A DNA stretch of 64,000 nt from Tissierellales bacterium (GCA_030146705.1 JASLBE010000060.1:1-64000); one strand, 5' to 3'. Numbered from the stretch's first letter, positions 1 through 9,443 are shown. Numbers and translations are program-made. Notes: a model not told the origin generated them from the sequence alone.

Positions 1-26
1 ATAGACTGGAGCTAGCTCCAGTCTAT
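1..26 (-). terminator. Perfect 26-nt palindrome, probable terminator
   Basis: Two 13-nt arms (ATAGACTGGAGCT and its complement) meet with no spacer. It lies just downstream of the minus-strand gene remnant that ends at 30. A T run is hard to judge because the window starts here. A terminator shared with whatever lies to the left is the simplest reading. Confidence 0.55.
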
Positions 27-29
27 TAT

Positions 30-236
30 TTATATAGTTAAGTCTTCTTTTATTTTTCTCCTTAAGTTTTCCTTCCTATTTTCTATAAACTCCACAAAAT
101 TGCCTATATCTAAATCTACACACTCATCAAGATAAAGTTCCCTATTAGATATCTTATTTACACTAGCCCAATCCTTTAAGTTTAAATCCTGCTTGGACCT
201 ATTTAAATCTCCATTGAGTAACTGTAGGTTTATAAC
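30..236 (-). pseudogene. 3' remnant of a DUF262/DUF1524 (GmrSD-type) gene
   Basis: The minus strand is open for about 68 codons up to a TAA at 30-32, but has no start codon; an in-frame TAA lies immediately upstream (237-239). The peptide contains NLQLLNGDLNRSK, WASVNKISNRELYLDE and a basic tail. This resembles the extreme C-terminus of DUF262 proteins with a DUF1524 HNH nuclease end (GmrSD-type modification-dependent restriction enzymes), where an 'LQLL.G..NRSK' segment is common. No upstream part of such a gene is visible, so this looks like a decayed tail. The family call is from memory of that motif. It sits beside a reverse transcriptase gene, which suggests a degraded defence island. 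Confidence 0.5.
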
Positions 237-483
237 TTAATTTACAGCTTTCATAACCTTTTAAATTCATTTTAAAGCATCATTATAATTTAAGAAAATT
301 ATAAAGCTAATCTATCAAAAAATTTAATGACTAAATTACTCAACTATATTCCTTAAATAATCAATCCACATATAAAAAATATCTTTTCATTGCCTATGAA
401 TTTCTTAACTATCATAAATATATTTATCATAATATATACTTCCTCTTATTAACTAATCCATCTCCTTATATTTTTATAAATCT

Positions 484-2111
484 CTAAATATAATCTTTCT
501 TTAAAAAACTTATATTCTTTTTTTTAATTTCTGCCCATCTATTTTCAAATAATGTTCTTGGTAATACTTCATATACAAATATCCAGTTTTCTTGAAAATT
601 TAAATTATCACATTTTACTTTTTGTCCATTTTCTTTAATACCACATATTTCTTTAGCTAAATTTTCATAGCAATCAGATTGATTATTAACATTAGGATAT
701 TTTTTACTATGGATAAATCCGAGTAAATATATTATAGCATTTCCTGTTTTCTTCAAATCCTCAAATGTAATATATAAAGTTGATACATCATATTTTATAG
801 AATAATAAATACTATATACTATAGCTTCTATATTCATATCTTTTAAATTCTTATTATAAATTTTACAAAGCATTTGATCTAATACTTGCTTACCTTCTTT
901 TAATTTTAAAAAAGAATCTATATGTTTATTTATAACATATTCATCTAATAAAGGAATTAAATATGGATATATATATGCCCAGTTAAAAGTTTCATATATA
1001 AAATACTCTTCTGCATTTTTTGTAATTTCTAGTCCTGAAATTACTTTTATTGCATAGTTAAGTATTGCATTATTATTTTCTTGAAAAGTAAGTTTTTTCG
1101 CCAGTTCTAAATAAGATTTCACTTCTCTAAAGTTCGTTTTATTGTTTTTAGCATTAGGAATACTGTTTTGAAGCTGATGAATCCAGTATCCTGATAATTC
1201 TGGTAATTTAGTCTTTTGTGTTTTTCTATGATTAAGTGATAAATTATATTCCCTTAATTCCTTTACTAGGTCAGTTATAAATTCATCCGCTTCTTCTTCA
1301 GTAGATACAAAGCATGTATAATCATCAATGTATCTTATGTATTTCCATTTTTTTGATAATTTATAATCTATTTTTACTAATATAATTTCAGATATTAAAT
1401 TTGAACTATGAGGTCCTACTAATATCCCATATGTTTCATTATCATTTAACTTTCTTGTGTAACTATCTATTAAATTATAATACTCCTCATTACTAGAATT
1501 CTGCTTAGCAATTTCCTTTCCAGCTAAAGCCCAAGGGATTGCATGTGTATATATAGATGGAAAACATCTAGATATATCTGCTTCAACTTTGTATTTTGAT
1601 AAAAACCTCAACTTATAATCATACTCTTTTTCAAAATTATTTTTTTCTTGAAATAGTTTTGACCTATATTAAACTTCTTTTCTATATAAGGTTCTGCATC
1701 TAGTAATTTCTTTGTATAATTAGATTTTTTTAAATAGTTTAAGCTAACTTTATACTTATTATCACTCGTGTTTATATAAAAATGTGTTTTTATATTTTCC
1801 CAGTTTACTGCTAAACATAAACATTGATTATAGTACGCAAATGGGTTTGGAATATTTATAATTCTAGGTATATTTATATTTCTCATTATTTCGTATATCA
1901 CAGGTCTGGTTTTTCTTCCATATCCCTTAATATAACTTTCCTCCAATTGACCATTTTCTAACAAATTTGGTTTATAAAGTTCATAAAAACTTTCAGATTG
2001 AAAAATTGGTGGTAATTGTTTTGTAAAATATCCATAGACGAATAGTCCTTCTAATAATTCAATATCTTTTATCTCATCCATATAATCATAATATGATTTT
2101 CCACTTTTCAT
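484..2111 (-). pseudogene. Defence-type reverse transcriptase, split by a -1 frameshift
   Basis: Two minus-strand frames make one protein. The first (2111 to 1608, 167 codons) carries the N-terminal region with 'YFTKQLPPIF' and 'IPRIINIPNPFAYY'. The second (484-1611 and, read further upstream, from about 1641) carries the polymerase core: ADISRCF with the motif-A Asp, GILVGPHSSN, and YIDD. They join at an A7 run (T7 at 1640-1646 on the plus strand). A -1 shift there continues as KKNNFEKEYDYKLRFL and gives about 542 residues, with YIDD near residue 261. The layout matches Abi/DRT ('unknown group') reverse transcriptases, not retrons or group II introns. The subtype is unknown. No partner gene is visible; the 247 bases on its 3' side are AT-rich without clear structure. 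The split could be decay, a sequence error, or slippage at the A run. Confidence 0.75.
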
Positions 2112-2231
2112 ATTCTATCCTTCTTCATTTATTTTTTAACTACTATTTATAGCTCTTCACTATAACCCTAACCTATTTATTTTCCTTATTCCTTAAGTCT
2201 TATTTTATATAACTAGGTTTTCATTCAAGAC

Positions 2232-2855
2232 CTAGTCTATTAGGCCCCTATCTATGATCATATAGTTGGCCCTATGGATGTATAAGGACTTTCCATCTAT
2301 ATTAAGTCTTGTCATCTTAGGCAGGTCTTTTGGGACAGTTGCATAGACCTTCTTGCCCTCATAGACTCCTATTGGGACCCCAATAGGGGTTGAAATTACA
2401 ACTACTTTTTCACTTCCTAGTTTGTTTTTAATATGGTTTATATTCCTATCAATTGCCATTAAACCAGCTGATGGTTTGGCCTCAAGATTTTCTGCTAGTT
2501 GGAAGTCTTCCACCATACTAAGTCCATCCTCCTGAAAAATCAAGGTATTTCCAACCTGGAGAACCTGGTTACCATTTATGGTTATCTCTAAAACTGAAGA
2601 CTTGTACTTGGCCTCTTCTTCATCTGCTGACTTGTTTTCCCTAAGGGTTTCCACCCCTACCTTACTCCCCTTTAGGGTCAAGGTTTTTTCTCCATAATGG
2701 TCATAGGACATAATTGTAAACCTATTACCAACAAGCCTTCCCTTGCTTACCCCTATCCTATCCTTAATTGAAGCACAGCTAGTAAAAATAATTACTAGGC
2801 TCAGACTAATTAGGCCTAAAAGTATTTTCTTATCCCTATTTTTTAACTTATCCAT
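2232..2855 (-). CDS. Small lipoprotein, DUF5052-like
   Basis: The 207-residue protein has a basic start, one hydrophobic segment (about residues 11-25) and a lipobox ending in Cys27 (FTSCAS), so it should be lipid-anchored outside the membrane. The rest is soluble, with the conserved-looking ends 'VVISTPIGVPIGVYEGKKVYA' and 'GKSLYIHRANYMIIDR' (both 20 residues or fewer). I associate this ending with the DUF5052 family of Firmicute lipoproteins, whose function is unknown. It is transcribed away from the ABC importer and toward the reverse transcriptase. Codon use (many AGG, CTA) is like the chromosome and unlike the AT-rich DNA to its left, so it marks the edge of the accessory segment. Confidence 0.6.
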   Translation of the reverse strand: MDKLKNRDKKILLGLISLSLVIIFTSCASIKDRIGVSKGRLVGNRFTIMSYDHYGEKTLTLKGSKVGVETLRENKSADEEEAKYKSSVLEITINGNQVLQVGNTLIFQEDGLSMVEDFQLAENLEAKPSAGLMAIDRNINHIKNKLGSEKVVVISTPIGVPIGVYEGKKVYATVPKDLPKMTRLNIDGKSLYIHRANYMIIDRGLID

Positions 2856-3022
2856 CTTAACCTCCCTGCTAACTTTCCATTATTTATTTTATCAGTTTCC
2901 ATCCTAGTAGGCAATTGGTCCAAACTTTTGCCTATCTTTGTTTTTAACCTAGTTTATCTTACTTATAATAGTATAATATATAAGGGAAGAAAATAAAGAA
3001 TATATTTTGAAAGGGGATTTTA

Positions 3023-3994
3023 ATGAAGAAAATTAAAAATTTATTACTAGTAATTTTGTCCTTAGTCCTGGTTATGGCCTGTAGTGGAAAGAATACTCCT
3101 CTAGAGGAGACTATCCATGTAAGTATTGGGCCCTTAAAGGGTCCTACTGCTATTGGTCTTGCGGACTTTAAAAGGTCTGTTATTGATAGGGATGAGTCGG
3201 ATGACTCTAGCTACAGTTTGGAAATTTTTCCACTGGCAGAAGAGTTGGTTGGGAAGTTAAACAGTGGGGACCTAGACCTGGCAGTTATTCCCTCTAACCT
3301 AGCTGCCAGTCTTTATAATAAGACTGGGGGCAAGCTTAAGGTTTTGGCTACTAATAATCTTGGGGTGGTCCACTTGCTGGAAAATGGAAATAATATTAAA
3401 GGGCTTAAAGACCTTAATGGTAAGACAGTTTATACTATTGGTAAGGGGACTACTCCTGATGCCAGCCTTAACTATTTTAAGGACTACTATGGCTTAAGCT
3501 TTAATATAGAGTATAGGTCTGAGGCTAGTGAGGTTGCTAGTCTTCTAGGAACTGAAGAAGATATTATAGCCTTCCTTCCAGAACCTTTTGTTTCTGTTAT
3601 AGAAAAGAAAAATGGAAATATTAGAAGGCTTATGGATATGAATGAAAAGTGGATAGAAATGAATGATAGTCCTATTATTACTTCTGTAATAGTTGGAAGG
3701 ACAGAGTTTATTGAAGGAAATCCTGGCCTAGTTAAGGACCTATTGGCCCAAATAAAAGAATCTATTGAATCAGATAGGCTAGAAGATGTCTTGGAGGTTT
3801 CAGAAGAGCTTGGAATTATACCCAAGGGCCTAGACCCAAGTGTAATTACTAGGTGCAGGCTACACTACCTAGATGGAGATGAGCTTAAAACTACTTTAAA
3901 TGCTTATTTAACTATACTTGAAGACTTTAACCCTAAGTTAATTGGAGGTAGACTACCTGATGAAAACTTCTACTATGAGGCAGAGGTTAAGTAG
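3023..3994 (+). CDS. ABC importer substrate-binding lipoprotein (SsuA/NMT1-like)
   Basis: The 323-residue product has a signal peptide with lipobox 'VLVMACSG' (Cys20), followed by a periplasmic-binding-protein fold of the NMT1/SsuA/ThiY type: an early 'IGPLKGPTAIGLADF' and 'GKTVYTIGKGTTPDASLNYF' segment typical of these type II binding proteins. It is the first gene of a three-gene importer in the order binding protein, permease, ATPase. The related families import sulfonates, nitrate, thiamine precursors or similar small anions and pyrimidines. The substrate cannot be read from sequence, and no sulfonate or thiamine enzyme is adjacent. A good Shine-Dalgarno (AAAGGGGA) precedes the ATG. Confidence 0.8.
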   Translation: MKKIKNLLLVILSLVLVMACSGKNTPLEETIHVSIGPLKGPTAIGLADFKRSVIDRDESDDSSYSLEIFPLAEELVGKLNSGDLDLAVIPSNLAASLYNKTGGKLKVLATNNLGVVHLLENGNNIKGLKDLNGKTVYTIGKGTTPDASLNYFKDYYGLSFNIEYRSEASEVASLLGTEEDIIAFLPEPFVSVIEKKNGNIRRLMDMNEKWIEMNDSPIITSVIVGRTEFIEGNPGLVKDLLAQIKESIESDRLEDVLEVSEELGIIPKGLDPSVITRCRLHYLDGDELKTTLNAYLTILEDFNPKLIGGRLPDENFYYEAEVK

Positions 3995-4706
3995 GCTACT
4001 GGTTCCAGGTTTTTGGGTGGGATTTTGGTGGATAATATCCAGGCTAGTAAAAAATCCTATCCTCCTGCCTGGACCTAGGCTGGTTTTTATTGAACTTATT
4101 AATATCTTGACTACTAAGGAGGACCTAGTAAGTATCTTCTTAACTAGCTACCGGATCTTAAGGGGCCTGGTTTTTGGCCTGGGTCTTGGCCTAATCCTTG
4201 GTATTTTCTCAACTAGGTTTTCTAGGCTTAAAAAATTTATAGACCTGCCTATTAGTTTTATCAAGGCCAGTCCCCTGGCTAGTATAACGGTAATTCTCTT
4301 AATCTGGATTTCCCACAGGTCTCTTACTAGCTACCTAGTAGCCTTGGTTGTCCTGCCAAATATCTATACTAGTACAGTTGAGGGCTTTAACTCAGTAGAC
4401 CAAAAAAAACTAGAACTAAGGGAGGTTTTTAACCTATCTTTTTTTAAAAGCCTTAGGTACATCTACCTGGAGGACCTTAAAAAAGCCCTTATTCCCAGCC
4501 TAATAATTTCCATAGGCCTGGCCTTTAAGTCTGGGATTTCTGCTGAGGTTTTAGGCCTTGTTAATAATTCCATAGGTGAAAATATCTATTACTCTAAACT
4601 CTACCTAGACACCAGGTCTCTTTTTGCCTGGGTCCTTATAATTGTTGGCCTTGCCAAGTTAATAGAGTTTTTGGCCCTAGAAGCTTTAAGGAGGTTTACA
4701 AGATGA
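3960..4706 (+). CDS. ABC importer permease (SsuC/BPD-type)
   Basis: Integral membrane permease of about 248 residues with roughly six hydrophobic segments and the EAA-type cytoplasmic loop near 'FNLSFFKSLRYIYLEDL', placed before 'IPSLIISIGLAFKSGISAEV', as in SsuC/TauC-type permeases. I chose the ATG at 3960 because GGAGGT lies at 3944-3949; a TTG further upstream (3942) would overlap that site. It overlaps the end of the binding-protein gene by 35 bases and the start of the ATPase by 4, so the three are translationally coupled. It should form the homodimeric channel of the importer. Confidence 0.8.
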   Translation: MKTSTMRQRLSRLLVPGFWVGFWWIISRLVKNPILLPGPRLVFIELINILTTKEDLVSIFLTSYRILRGLVFGLGLGLILGIFSTRFSRLKKFIDLPISFIKASPLASITVILLIWISHRSLTSYLVALVVLPNIYTSTVEGFNSVDQKKLELREVFNLSFFKSLRYIYLEDLKKALIPSLIISIGLAFKSGISAEVLGLVNNSIGENIYYSKLYLDTRSLFAWVLIIVGLAKLIEFLALEALRRFTR

Positions 4707-5284
4707 TAGTTCTTAAAAATATTGGAAAAAAATATGGGGACCAGGTGGTTTTTAAGGACCTAAACCTGGAAATAGAGAAAAATAAGTTTACTGCCCTTGT
4801 TGGTCCTTCTGGCATTGGAAAAACCAGCCTCTTAAGGATTTTAATGGGCCTAGACAGGGACTATACTGGAGAAATCATAAACTATAATCCTAGGAATATT
4901 TCTGTAGTTTTCCAGGAAAACCGCCTATTGGAAAATTTTTCAATCCTAGAAAACATAAACCTAGTCCTAAGGAAAAAACTAGACCAAGATACCTTAAAAA
5001 ACCAATTAAAACTCTTAGGCCTAGAACTTAGCCCCAATGAAAAAGTTAAAAACTTAAGTGGGGGTATGAAAAGAAGGATTGCAATTTTAAGGGCCCTGGT
5101 CCTAGATAGGGAAACCTATATCTTTGATGAACCCTTTAAGGATATGGATAGGGAAACCCAGCTAAGACTTTTAAAGTTAGTTGAAGAAAAATTAAGGGGG
5201 AAGACCCTTATTTTTACCAGCCACAGCCAACTGGATATAGACTATTTAAATCCTAGGATAATTGACCTAGGGGACCTAAAATAA
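4703..5284 (+). CDS. ABC importer ATPase (SsuB-like, short)
   Basis: A 193-residue ATPase with Walker A (GPSGIGKTS, about residues 33-41), Q-loop (VVFQENRL), signature LSGGMKRR, Walker B ending in IFDEP, and the switch His in TSHSQ. It is shorter than SsuB or TauB (around 250 residues), ending soon after the H-loop with no C-terminal regulatory extension, but all catalytic motifs are present. The ATG overlaps the permease stop (ATGA). It drives the importer encoded by the two preceding genes. The unit closes with a terminator at 5286. Confidence 0.85.
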   Translation: MIVLKNIGKKYGDQVVFKDLNLEIEKNKFTALVGPSGIGKTSLLRILMGLDRDYTGEIINYNPRNISVVFQENRLLENFSILENINLVLRKKLDQDTLKNQLKLLGLELSPNEKVKNLSGGMKRRIAILRALVLDRETYIFDEPFKDMDRETQLRLLKLVEEKLRGKTLIFTSHSQLDIDYLNPRIIDLGDLK

Positions 5285-5285
5285 T

Positions 5286-5317
5286 AAAAAGGGCAGGCCT
5301 TTGGGCCTGTCCTTTTT
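5286..5317. terminator. Bidirectional intrinsic terminator
   Basis: Arms AAAAAGGGCAGGC and GCCTGTCCTTTTT form a 13-bp stem with one wobble pair and a 6-nt loop. A runs on one side and T runs on the other let it serve both the ABC operon (+) and htrA (-). Confidence 0.85.
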
Positions 5318-5327
5318 CTATCCCTAT

Positions 5328-6536
5328 TTAAAATTTAAGGTCTAAAACTATTTCCTTATTGTCCCTTATAACAGTTAACTTTATCTTATCTCCTTTTTTA
5401 TACTTATGAAGGGCCTTTTCTATATCGTCCCTAGATTTTATTTCTTTTCCTTCAATTTCCTTGATTATATCAAACTGTTTAACTCCTGCCCTATCAGCTG
5501 GTTCCTTTGGAAGCACCTCTATTACAATAACATTTTTAAGGTCTGAATTTTCTATGTCAAAGGCTGCAGCAAATTCCTCAGGATTTAAGGCCCTTATGCC
5601 TAGCTTTACAGGTTCATAGTGGCCAGTTTTTATAACCTCTTCTATAATATATTTAGTGGCATTTATAGGGATTGAAAAGCCTAATCCTTCTGCATTTCCA
5701 ACCTTTACAGTATTTATCCCTATTACCTCTCCCCTAGAGTTAAAAAGAGGACCCCCACTGTTTCCCCTATTTATGGAAGCATCAGTTTGGATTAGGTCAT
5801 TCATAGTAATATTCTCAACACTGACTGTCCTATTAAGACCTGAAATTACCCCTGCTGTTACTGATCTTTGGAAGTCTAAGCCCAAGGGATTTCCTATAGC
5901 TATGGCAAGTTCTCCAACCTCTAAGGAGTCACTATCTCCAAGCTTAACAGCTGGAAGTCCCTTCTTGTCTACCTTAACCATAGCCAAATCTAGGTTAGGG
6001 TCTGACCAAAGAACCTTGCCTGGAACTTTTTCCCCATCATCAAACAAGACCTCCAAGGACTTAGCCTTGCCATCACCAACAACATGGGAATTGGTTAAAA
6101 TATATCCATTAGGGTCAACAATTACCCCTGACCCAACCCCCTCTACCTCTCTTGGTAGGAAAAAATAATAGTCTGAAACTATTTCTACTGTTGTAATCCC
6201 AACTACTGATGGCATATTTGCCTTGGCAACAGCAGAAACTGCATTTAATTCCTTGCCTGTATTTTTTACAACTATTTCCTGCCTAGGGTTCTCTTCGGGA
6301 GTTTTTATTCCTACTAGGGGGCTAAAGTACTGGCCAACTAAGCCTCCAATAATCCCTCCAAGCAAGGCCAAGATAATATAGGAAAACCTTAGGCCTCCTT
6401 TCTTTTCTTTCTTGGGCTTTTTCTTTTTTTCTTCCAGCCCTTCTTTTAATGTACTTGTATCTTCTTCGCTTATTCTACCTATGTCTATTTTATTTTCTTC
6501 TCCAGTTTTATTTTCACCATCATATTCATTAAACAT
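5328..6536 (-). CDS. htrA: HtrA/DegP-type membrane serine protease with PDZ domain
   Basis: 402 residues: an acidic then Lys-rich cytoplasmic N-terminus, one membrane segment (about 52-68), a trypsin-like domain and one PDZ domain. The triad is intact: His151 in TNSHVV, Asp183 in NLDLAMV, Ser260 in RGNSGGPL. The PDZ domain spans roughly 310-400 (LPKEPADRAGVKQFDIIKEI). This is the membrane-anchored HtrA/YkdA/YvtA architecture of Gram-positives, acting outside the cell on misfolded proteins. It is monocistronic and divergent from the two-component system 150 bases away. In other Firmicutes HtrA genes are controlled by envelope-stress two-component systems, so regulation by the neighbour is possible but not shown. 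Confidence 0.92.
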   Translation of the reverse strand: MFNEYDGENKTGEENKIDIGRISEEDTSTLKEGLEEKKKKPKKEKKGGLRFSYIILALLGGIIGGLVGQYFSPLVGIKTPEENPRQEIVVKNTGKELNAVSAVAKANMPSVVGITTVEIVSDYYFFLPREVEGVGSGVIVDPNGYILTNSHVVGDGKAKSLEVLFDDGEKVPGKVLWSDPNLDLAMVKVDKKGLPAVKLGDSDSLEVGELAIAIGNPLGLDFQRSVTAGVISGLNRTVSVENITMNDLIQTDASINRGNSGGPLFNSRGEVIGINTVKVGNAEGLGFSIPINATKYIIEEVIKTGHYEPVKLGIRALNPEEFAAAFDIENSDLKNVIVIEVLPKEPADRAGVKQFDIIKEIEGKEIKSRDDIEKALHKYKKGDKIKLTVIRDNKEIVLDLKF

Positions 6537-6687
6537 ACTATCCCTCCTGGTTCATATTATAGCCATAAATTCTCTAAAAAATATGTTGAAATTATGGTTT
6601 TTTTATGTGAAATTTCAAATTCAGCCCAATATTTTTCTCCCTATTATATAATATAACCAAATAATATTTTTATAAAAGGGGGATATC

Positions 6688-7362
6688 ATGAATTATAATA
6701 TTTATTTAGTAGAAGACGATGTAAATCTTAATAACATCCTGACTAGCTACTTGGAAAATGAAGGCTGGGCAGTCCAGCCTATTTTTACAGGCCTAGATGG
6801 AAAAAAATTAATAGATAGGCCTCCCCACCTATGGATTTTAGACATTATGCTACCTGATATAGATGGGTATGAGCTAATTAAGGAAATAAAGTCTAGGGAT
6901 AAAAATATTCCGGTTATTTTTATATCTGCAAGGGACGAGGATATTGATAGGGTCATAGGCCTTGAGTTTGGTAGTGATGACTATCTGGCCAAGCCCTTCC
7001 TTCCAAGAGAGCTTGTAATAAGGGTTAAAAACCTCCTAGAAAGGGTCTATGGACCTAAGGAGGCTGGTATTTTAAAAATCCAAGGCTATGAAATAGATTT
7101 AAGCAGTAGGCTGGTCTACCTAGGAGGAGAGGTAATAGACCTTACTACTAAGGAGTTTAAACTTTTGAAATATTTTTTAGACAACCTAAATAAGGCCCTA
7201 AGCCGTGAAAGTATCTTAACAACTATTTGGGGCCACGACTATTTTGGGTCTGACAGGGTTGTAGACGACCTAATTAGGAGACTTAGGTCCAAGTTAAGTA
7301 GGTTAAATATAAAGACTATTTATGGCTATGGATATATGGTGAGCGACAATGAAAAGATTTAA
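6688..7362 (+). CDS. OmpR-family response regulator
   Basis: 224 residues. The receiver domain has the acidic pair (VEDD, 9-11), phosphoacceptor Asp52 in LDIMLPD, the conserved Thr/Ser region (VIFISARDE) and Lys in YLAKPF. A winged-helix C-terminal domain follows (about 125-220, LTTKEFKLLKYF and 'RVVDDLIRRLRSKL'). It overlaps the histidine kinase gene by 14 bases, so the pair is co-translated. A GGGGGA ribosome site precedes the ATG. Targets are unknown; the divergent htrA gene and the downstream hydrolase are candidates. Confidence 0.9.
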   Translation: MNYNIYLVEDDVNLNNILTSYLENEGWAVQPIFTGLDGKKLIDRPPHLWILDIMLPDIDGYELIKEIKSRDKNIPVIFISARDEDIDRVIGLEFGSDDYLAKPFLPRELVIRVKNLLERVYGPKEAGILKIQGYEIDLSSRLVYLGGEVIDLTTKEFKLLKYFLDNLNKALSRESILTTIWGHDYFGSDRVVDDLIRRLRSKLSRLNIKTIYGYGYMVSDNEKI

Positions 7363-8692
7363 AGACCTCCCCCTATTTTTACAAATCTCCCTGGTTATTG
7401 GCGTCATAACTATCTTTATATCTACTGTTATGCTTGTGGTCTTGCCCCATACCCTAAGAGATTTTTTCACCAAGGAAATGTACAACACCATTGAAGCTGC
7501 CCAGTCATCCTTTATTAGGCCTGAAGACTTTAATAATATTGAAAATATTCCCAGTGACGACATCAGGACTGTCAAGCACCTAATTCTCTATCCTGATGGC
7601 CAGGTTAAGTCTCAGGTTGACCTAGATATGGACTTTTTTTTAGAGCTTAAGTCTAAGGCCCTTAAGCAAAAAGTTAATAAGGAAAACTATATGTATAATA
7701 ATGGGAGAAAGATTTTTTATACAATTAGGAAGGTCAGGGTCCAGGAGTCCTTCCTAAGCCTAGTCCAAGAAAGACAGGCCTACCTAGTTTCTTTCCTAAA
7801 TGATTCTTATAGGGAGGACCTGGTTGCTACACTTTTTAAAAAACTAGTATCCCTTAGTATAATCATCCTCCTAATTAGCTTTATACCTGCCCTTATTCTT
7901 TCTAAATACTTGTCTAAGCCCCTAGTTGACCTTACAGCCAGGGTTAATAGGCTGGGAGAAAGGAAATGGGAGGACCCAGTCTTACTGGACAGGGCAGATG
8001 AGATTGGCCAACTAGGGGCCTCTGTTGAGAAACTTAGGCTGGAACTTTTAAGGCAGGATAGGCTGGAACAAAACTTCCTGCAAAATATTTCCCACGAACT
8101 AAAGACCCCTATTATGGTTATTAAATCCTATTCTGAGGCCATTAGGGATGGGATTTATCCTGGCGGAAACCTAGAATCATCCCTAGATGTTATTGGGGAG
8201 GAAACAACTAGGCTGGAAAAAAAGGTCAAGTCCCTGCTTTATATTACCAAGCTTGATTATATGTCTAGTTTCAAGCTAGAAAAGTCTTGTTTTAACGTTT
8301 TTGACCTCCTTTCTAGCCTGGTTGAAAAGTATAGGCTCCTAAGGGAAGACCTTCATTTTAGCCTGGAAGATTTTGACCTATATATAGAGGCTGACCCTGA
8401 ACAGCTACAAATTGTTTTTGAAAATATTTTTGATAATATGCTTAGGTATGCCAGGTCGGAAATTCTCCTTTCCCTGGAGGGTAAAATTCTTAAAATCTAT
8501 AATGATGGGGAGAAAATAAGTGAAAAAGACCTTGGCAAAATTTTTAATAAGTTCCATAAGGGTATGTATGGAGAAGTAGGCCTGGGCCTAAGTATTGTAA
8601 AAAAAATTATGGACTTGCATGGGTTTACAATCTATGCTAAAAATGAAGCTATTGGACTGGCTTTCTATCTTGATTTTAATAAGGAGGATTAA
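7349..8692 (+). CDS. Sensor histidine kinase
   Basis: 447 residues with two membrane segments (about 11-33 and 165-186) enclosing an extracytoplasmic sensor loop of some 130 residues with no domain I recognise. Then come HAMP (about 187-235), the dimerisation helix with phospho-His249 in NISHELKTP, and an ATPase domain with N box (FENIFDNML) and G boxes (NDGEKI, GLGLSIVKK). It is the partner of the overlapping response regulator. The ATPase domain is compact: the F/G2 region is short (FNKFHKGMYGEVGLGLS), as in some Firmicute kinases. Confidence 0.9.
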   Translation: MKRFKDLPLFLQISLVIGVITIFISTVMLVVLPHTLRDFFTKEMYNTIEAAQSSFIRPEDFNNIENIPSDDIRTVKHLILYPDGQVKSQVDLDMDFFLELKSKALKQKVNKENYMYNNGRKIFYTIRKVRVQESFLSLVQERQAYLVSFLNDSYREDLVATLFKKLVSLSIIILLISFIPALILSKYLSKPLVDLTARVNRLGERKWEDPVLLDRADEIGQLGASVEKLRLELLRQDRLEQNFLQNISHELKTPIMVIKSYSEAIRDGIYPGGNLESSLDVIGEETTRLEKKVKSLLYITKLDYMSSFKLEKSCFNVFDLLSSLVEKYRLLREDLHFSLEDFDLYIEADPEQLQIVFENIFDNMLRYARSEILLSLEGKILKIYNDGEKISEKDLGKIFNKFHKGMYGEVGLGLSIVKKIMDLHGFTIYAKNEAIGLAFYLDFNKED

Positions 8693-8693
8693 T

Positions 8694-9371
8694 TTGATAA
8701 AAGTTAAATATTTATACCAAAGTGGATTTACAATTGAAACTGACCAACACTTTTTAGTAATAGACTACTATAAGGGAGACCTAAACCTTCCTGATAAAAA
8801 TACTACTTTTTTTGTAACCCACCACCACGAAGACCATTTTAATAGGGAAATTTTTAAGTTTAAAGACAGGGCTTCCTATGTAATATCTGATGATGTGGCT
8901 GGGGTTTATGAAATGGATAACTTAATCTTTGTCCACGAAGGGGATAGCCTAAGTTTTAATGGGATGGACCTTAAGGTTTTTGGGTCTACTGACGAAGGCT
9001 CTTCCTTCCTAATAGGGGTTGATGGCCTTAATATTTTCCATTCTGGGGACCTAAACTGGTGGGCCTGGGAAGATATGGGGCCAGCCAGAGAAGAAGAAAG
9101 AAGGCTTGAATATACTTCTGAAATTAATAAGTTAAAAGACCTAAACTTAGACATAGACCTGGCCTTTGTTCCAGTTGATCCTAGGCTAGACCACAACTAC
9201 TACCTGGCTGGAAAATATTTTATTGAAAATATTAGGCCAAGCTACTTCTTCCCTATGCACTTTGGGGATAATTATTCCTGCAACGAAAAGTTTATCCACA
9301 AAATGCAGGAAAGTAATACACATATCTTCAATGTGGATAAGTTAAACCAAGAATTTATTATCAACATCTGA
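8694..9371 (+). CDS. Metallo-beta-lactamase-fold hydrolase (UlaG-like)
   Basis: 225 residues starting at TTG 8694: an AAGGAGG site at 8681-8687 fixes this start, one base after the kinase stop. Zinc-site motifs of the metallo-beta-lactamase fold are present: THHHEDHF, HSGDLNWW with the bridging Asp, and FPMHFGD. These resemble the YtnP/UlaG/'MBL-fold metallo-hydrolase' group that lacks a clear substrate. Its coupling to a two-component system suggests it is part of the response, but the substrate is unknown. A terminator follows at 9382. Confidence 0.8.
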   Translation: MIKVKYLYQSGFTIETDQHFLVIDYYKGDLNLPDKNTTFFVTHHHEDHFNREIFKFKDRASYVISDDVAGVYEMDNLIFVHEGDSLSFNGMDLKVFGSTDEGSSFLIGVDGLNIFHSGDLNWWAWEDMGPAREEERRLEYTSEINKLKDLNLDIDLAFVPVDPRLDHNYYLAGKYFIENIRPSYFFPMHFGDNYSCNEKFIHKMQESNTHIFNVDKLNQEFIINI

Positions 9372-9381
9372 ATAACTTTTA

Positions 9382-9420
9382 AAAACCAGCTATCCTATCT
9401 ACAGGTTAGCTGGTCTTTTC
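9382..9420. terminator. Intrinsic terminator between convergent genes
   Basis: Hairpin ACCAGCTA/TAGCTGGT followed by CTTTTCTT, between the MBL hydrolase (+) and the helicase (-). Confidence 0.7.
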
Positions 9421-9443
9421 TTAATATCTTATTTATTCCTAGC

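Noticed and set aside
1..2230. Retron or group II intron as identity for the reverse transcriptase
   Set aside because: No msr/msd-like structure, maturase domain or intron boundaries are visible, and the motif wording fits the Abi/DRT type better.
5656..6168. Plus-strand open frame inside htrA
   Set aside because: It lies wholly inside a clear serine protease gene, has no ribosome site and a composition typical of an antisense shadow.
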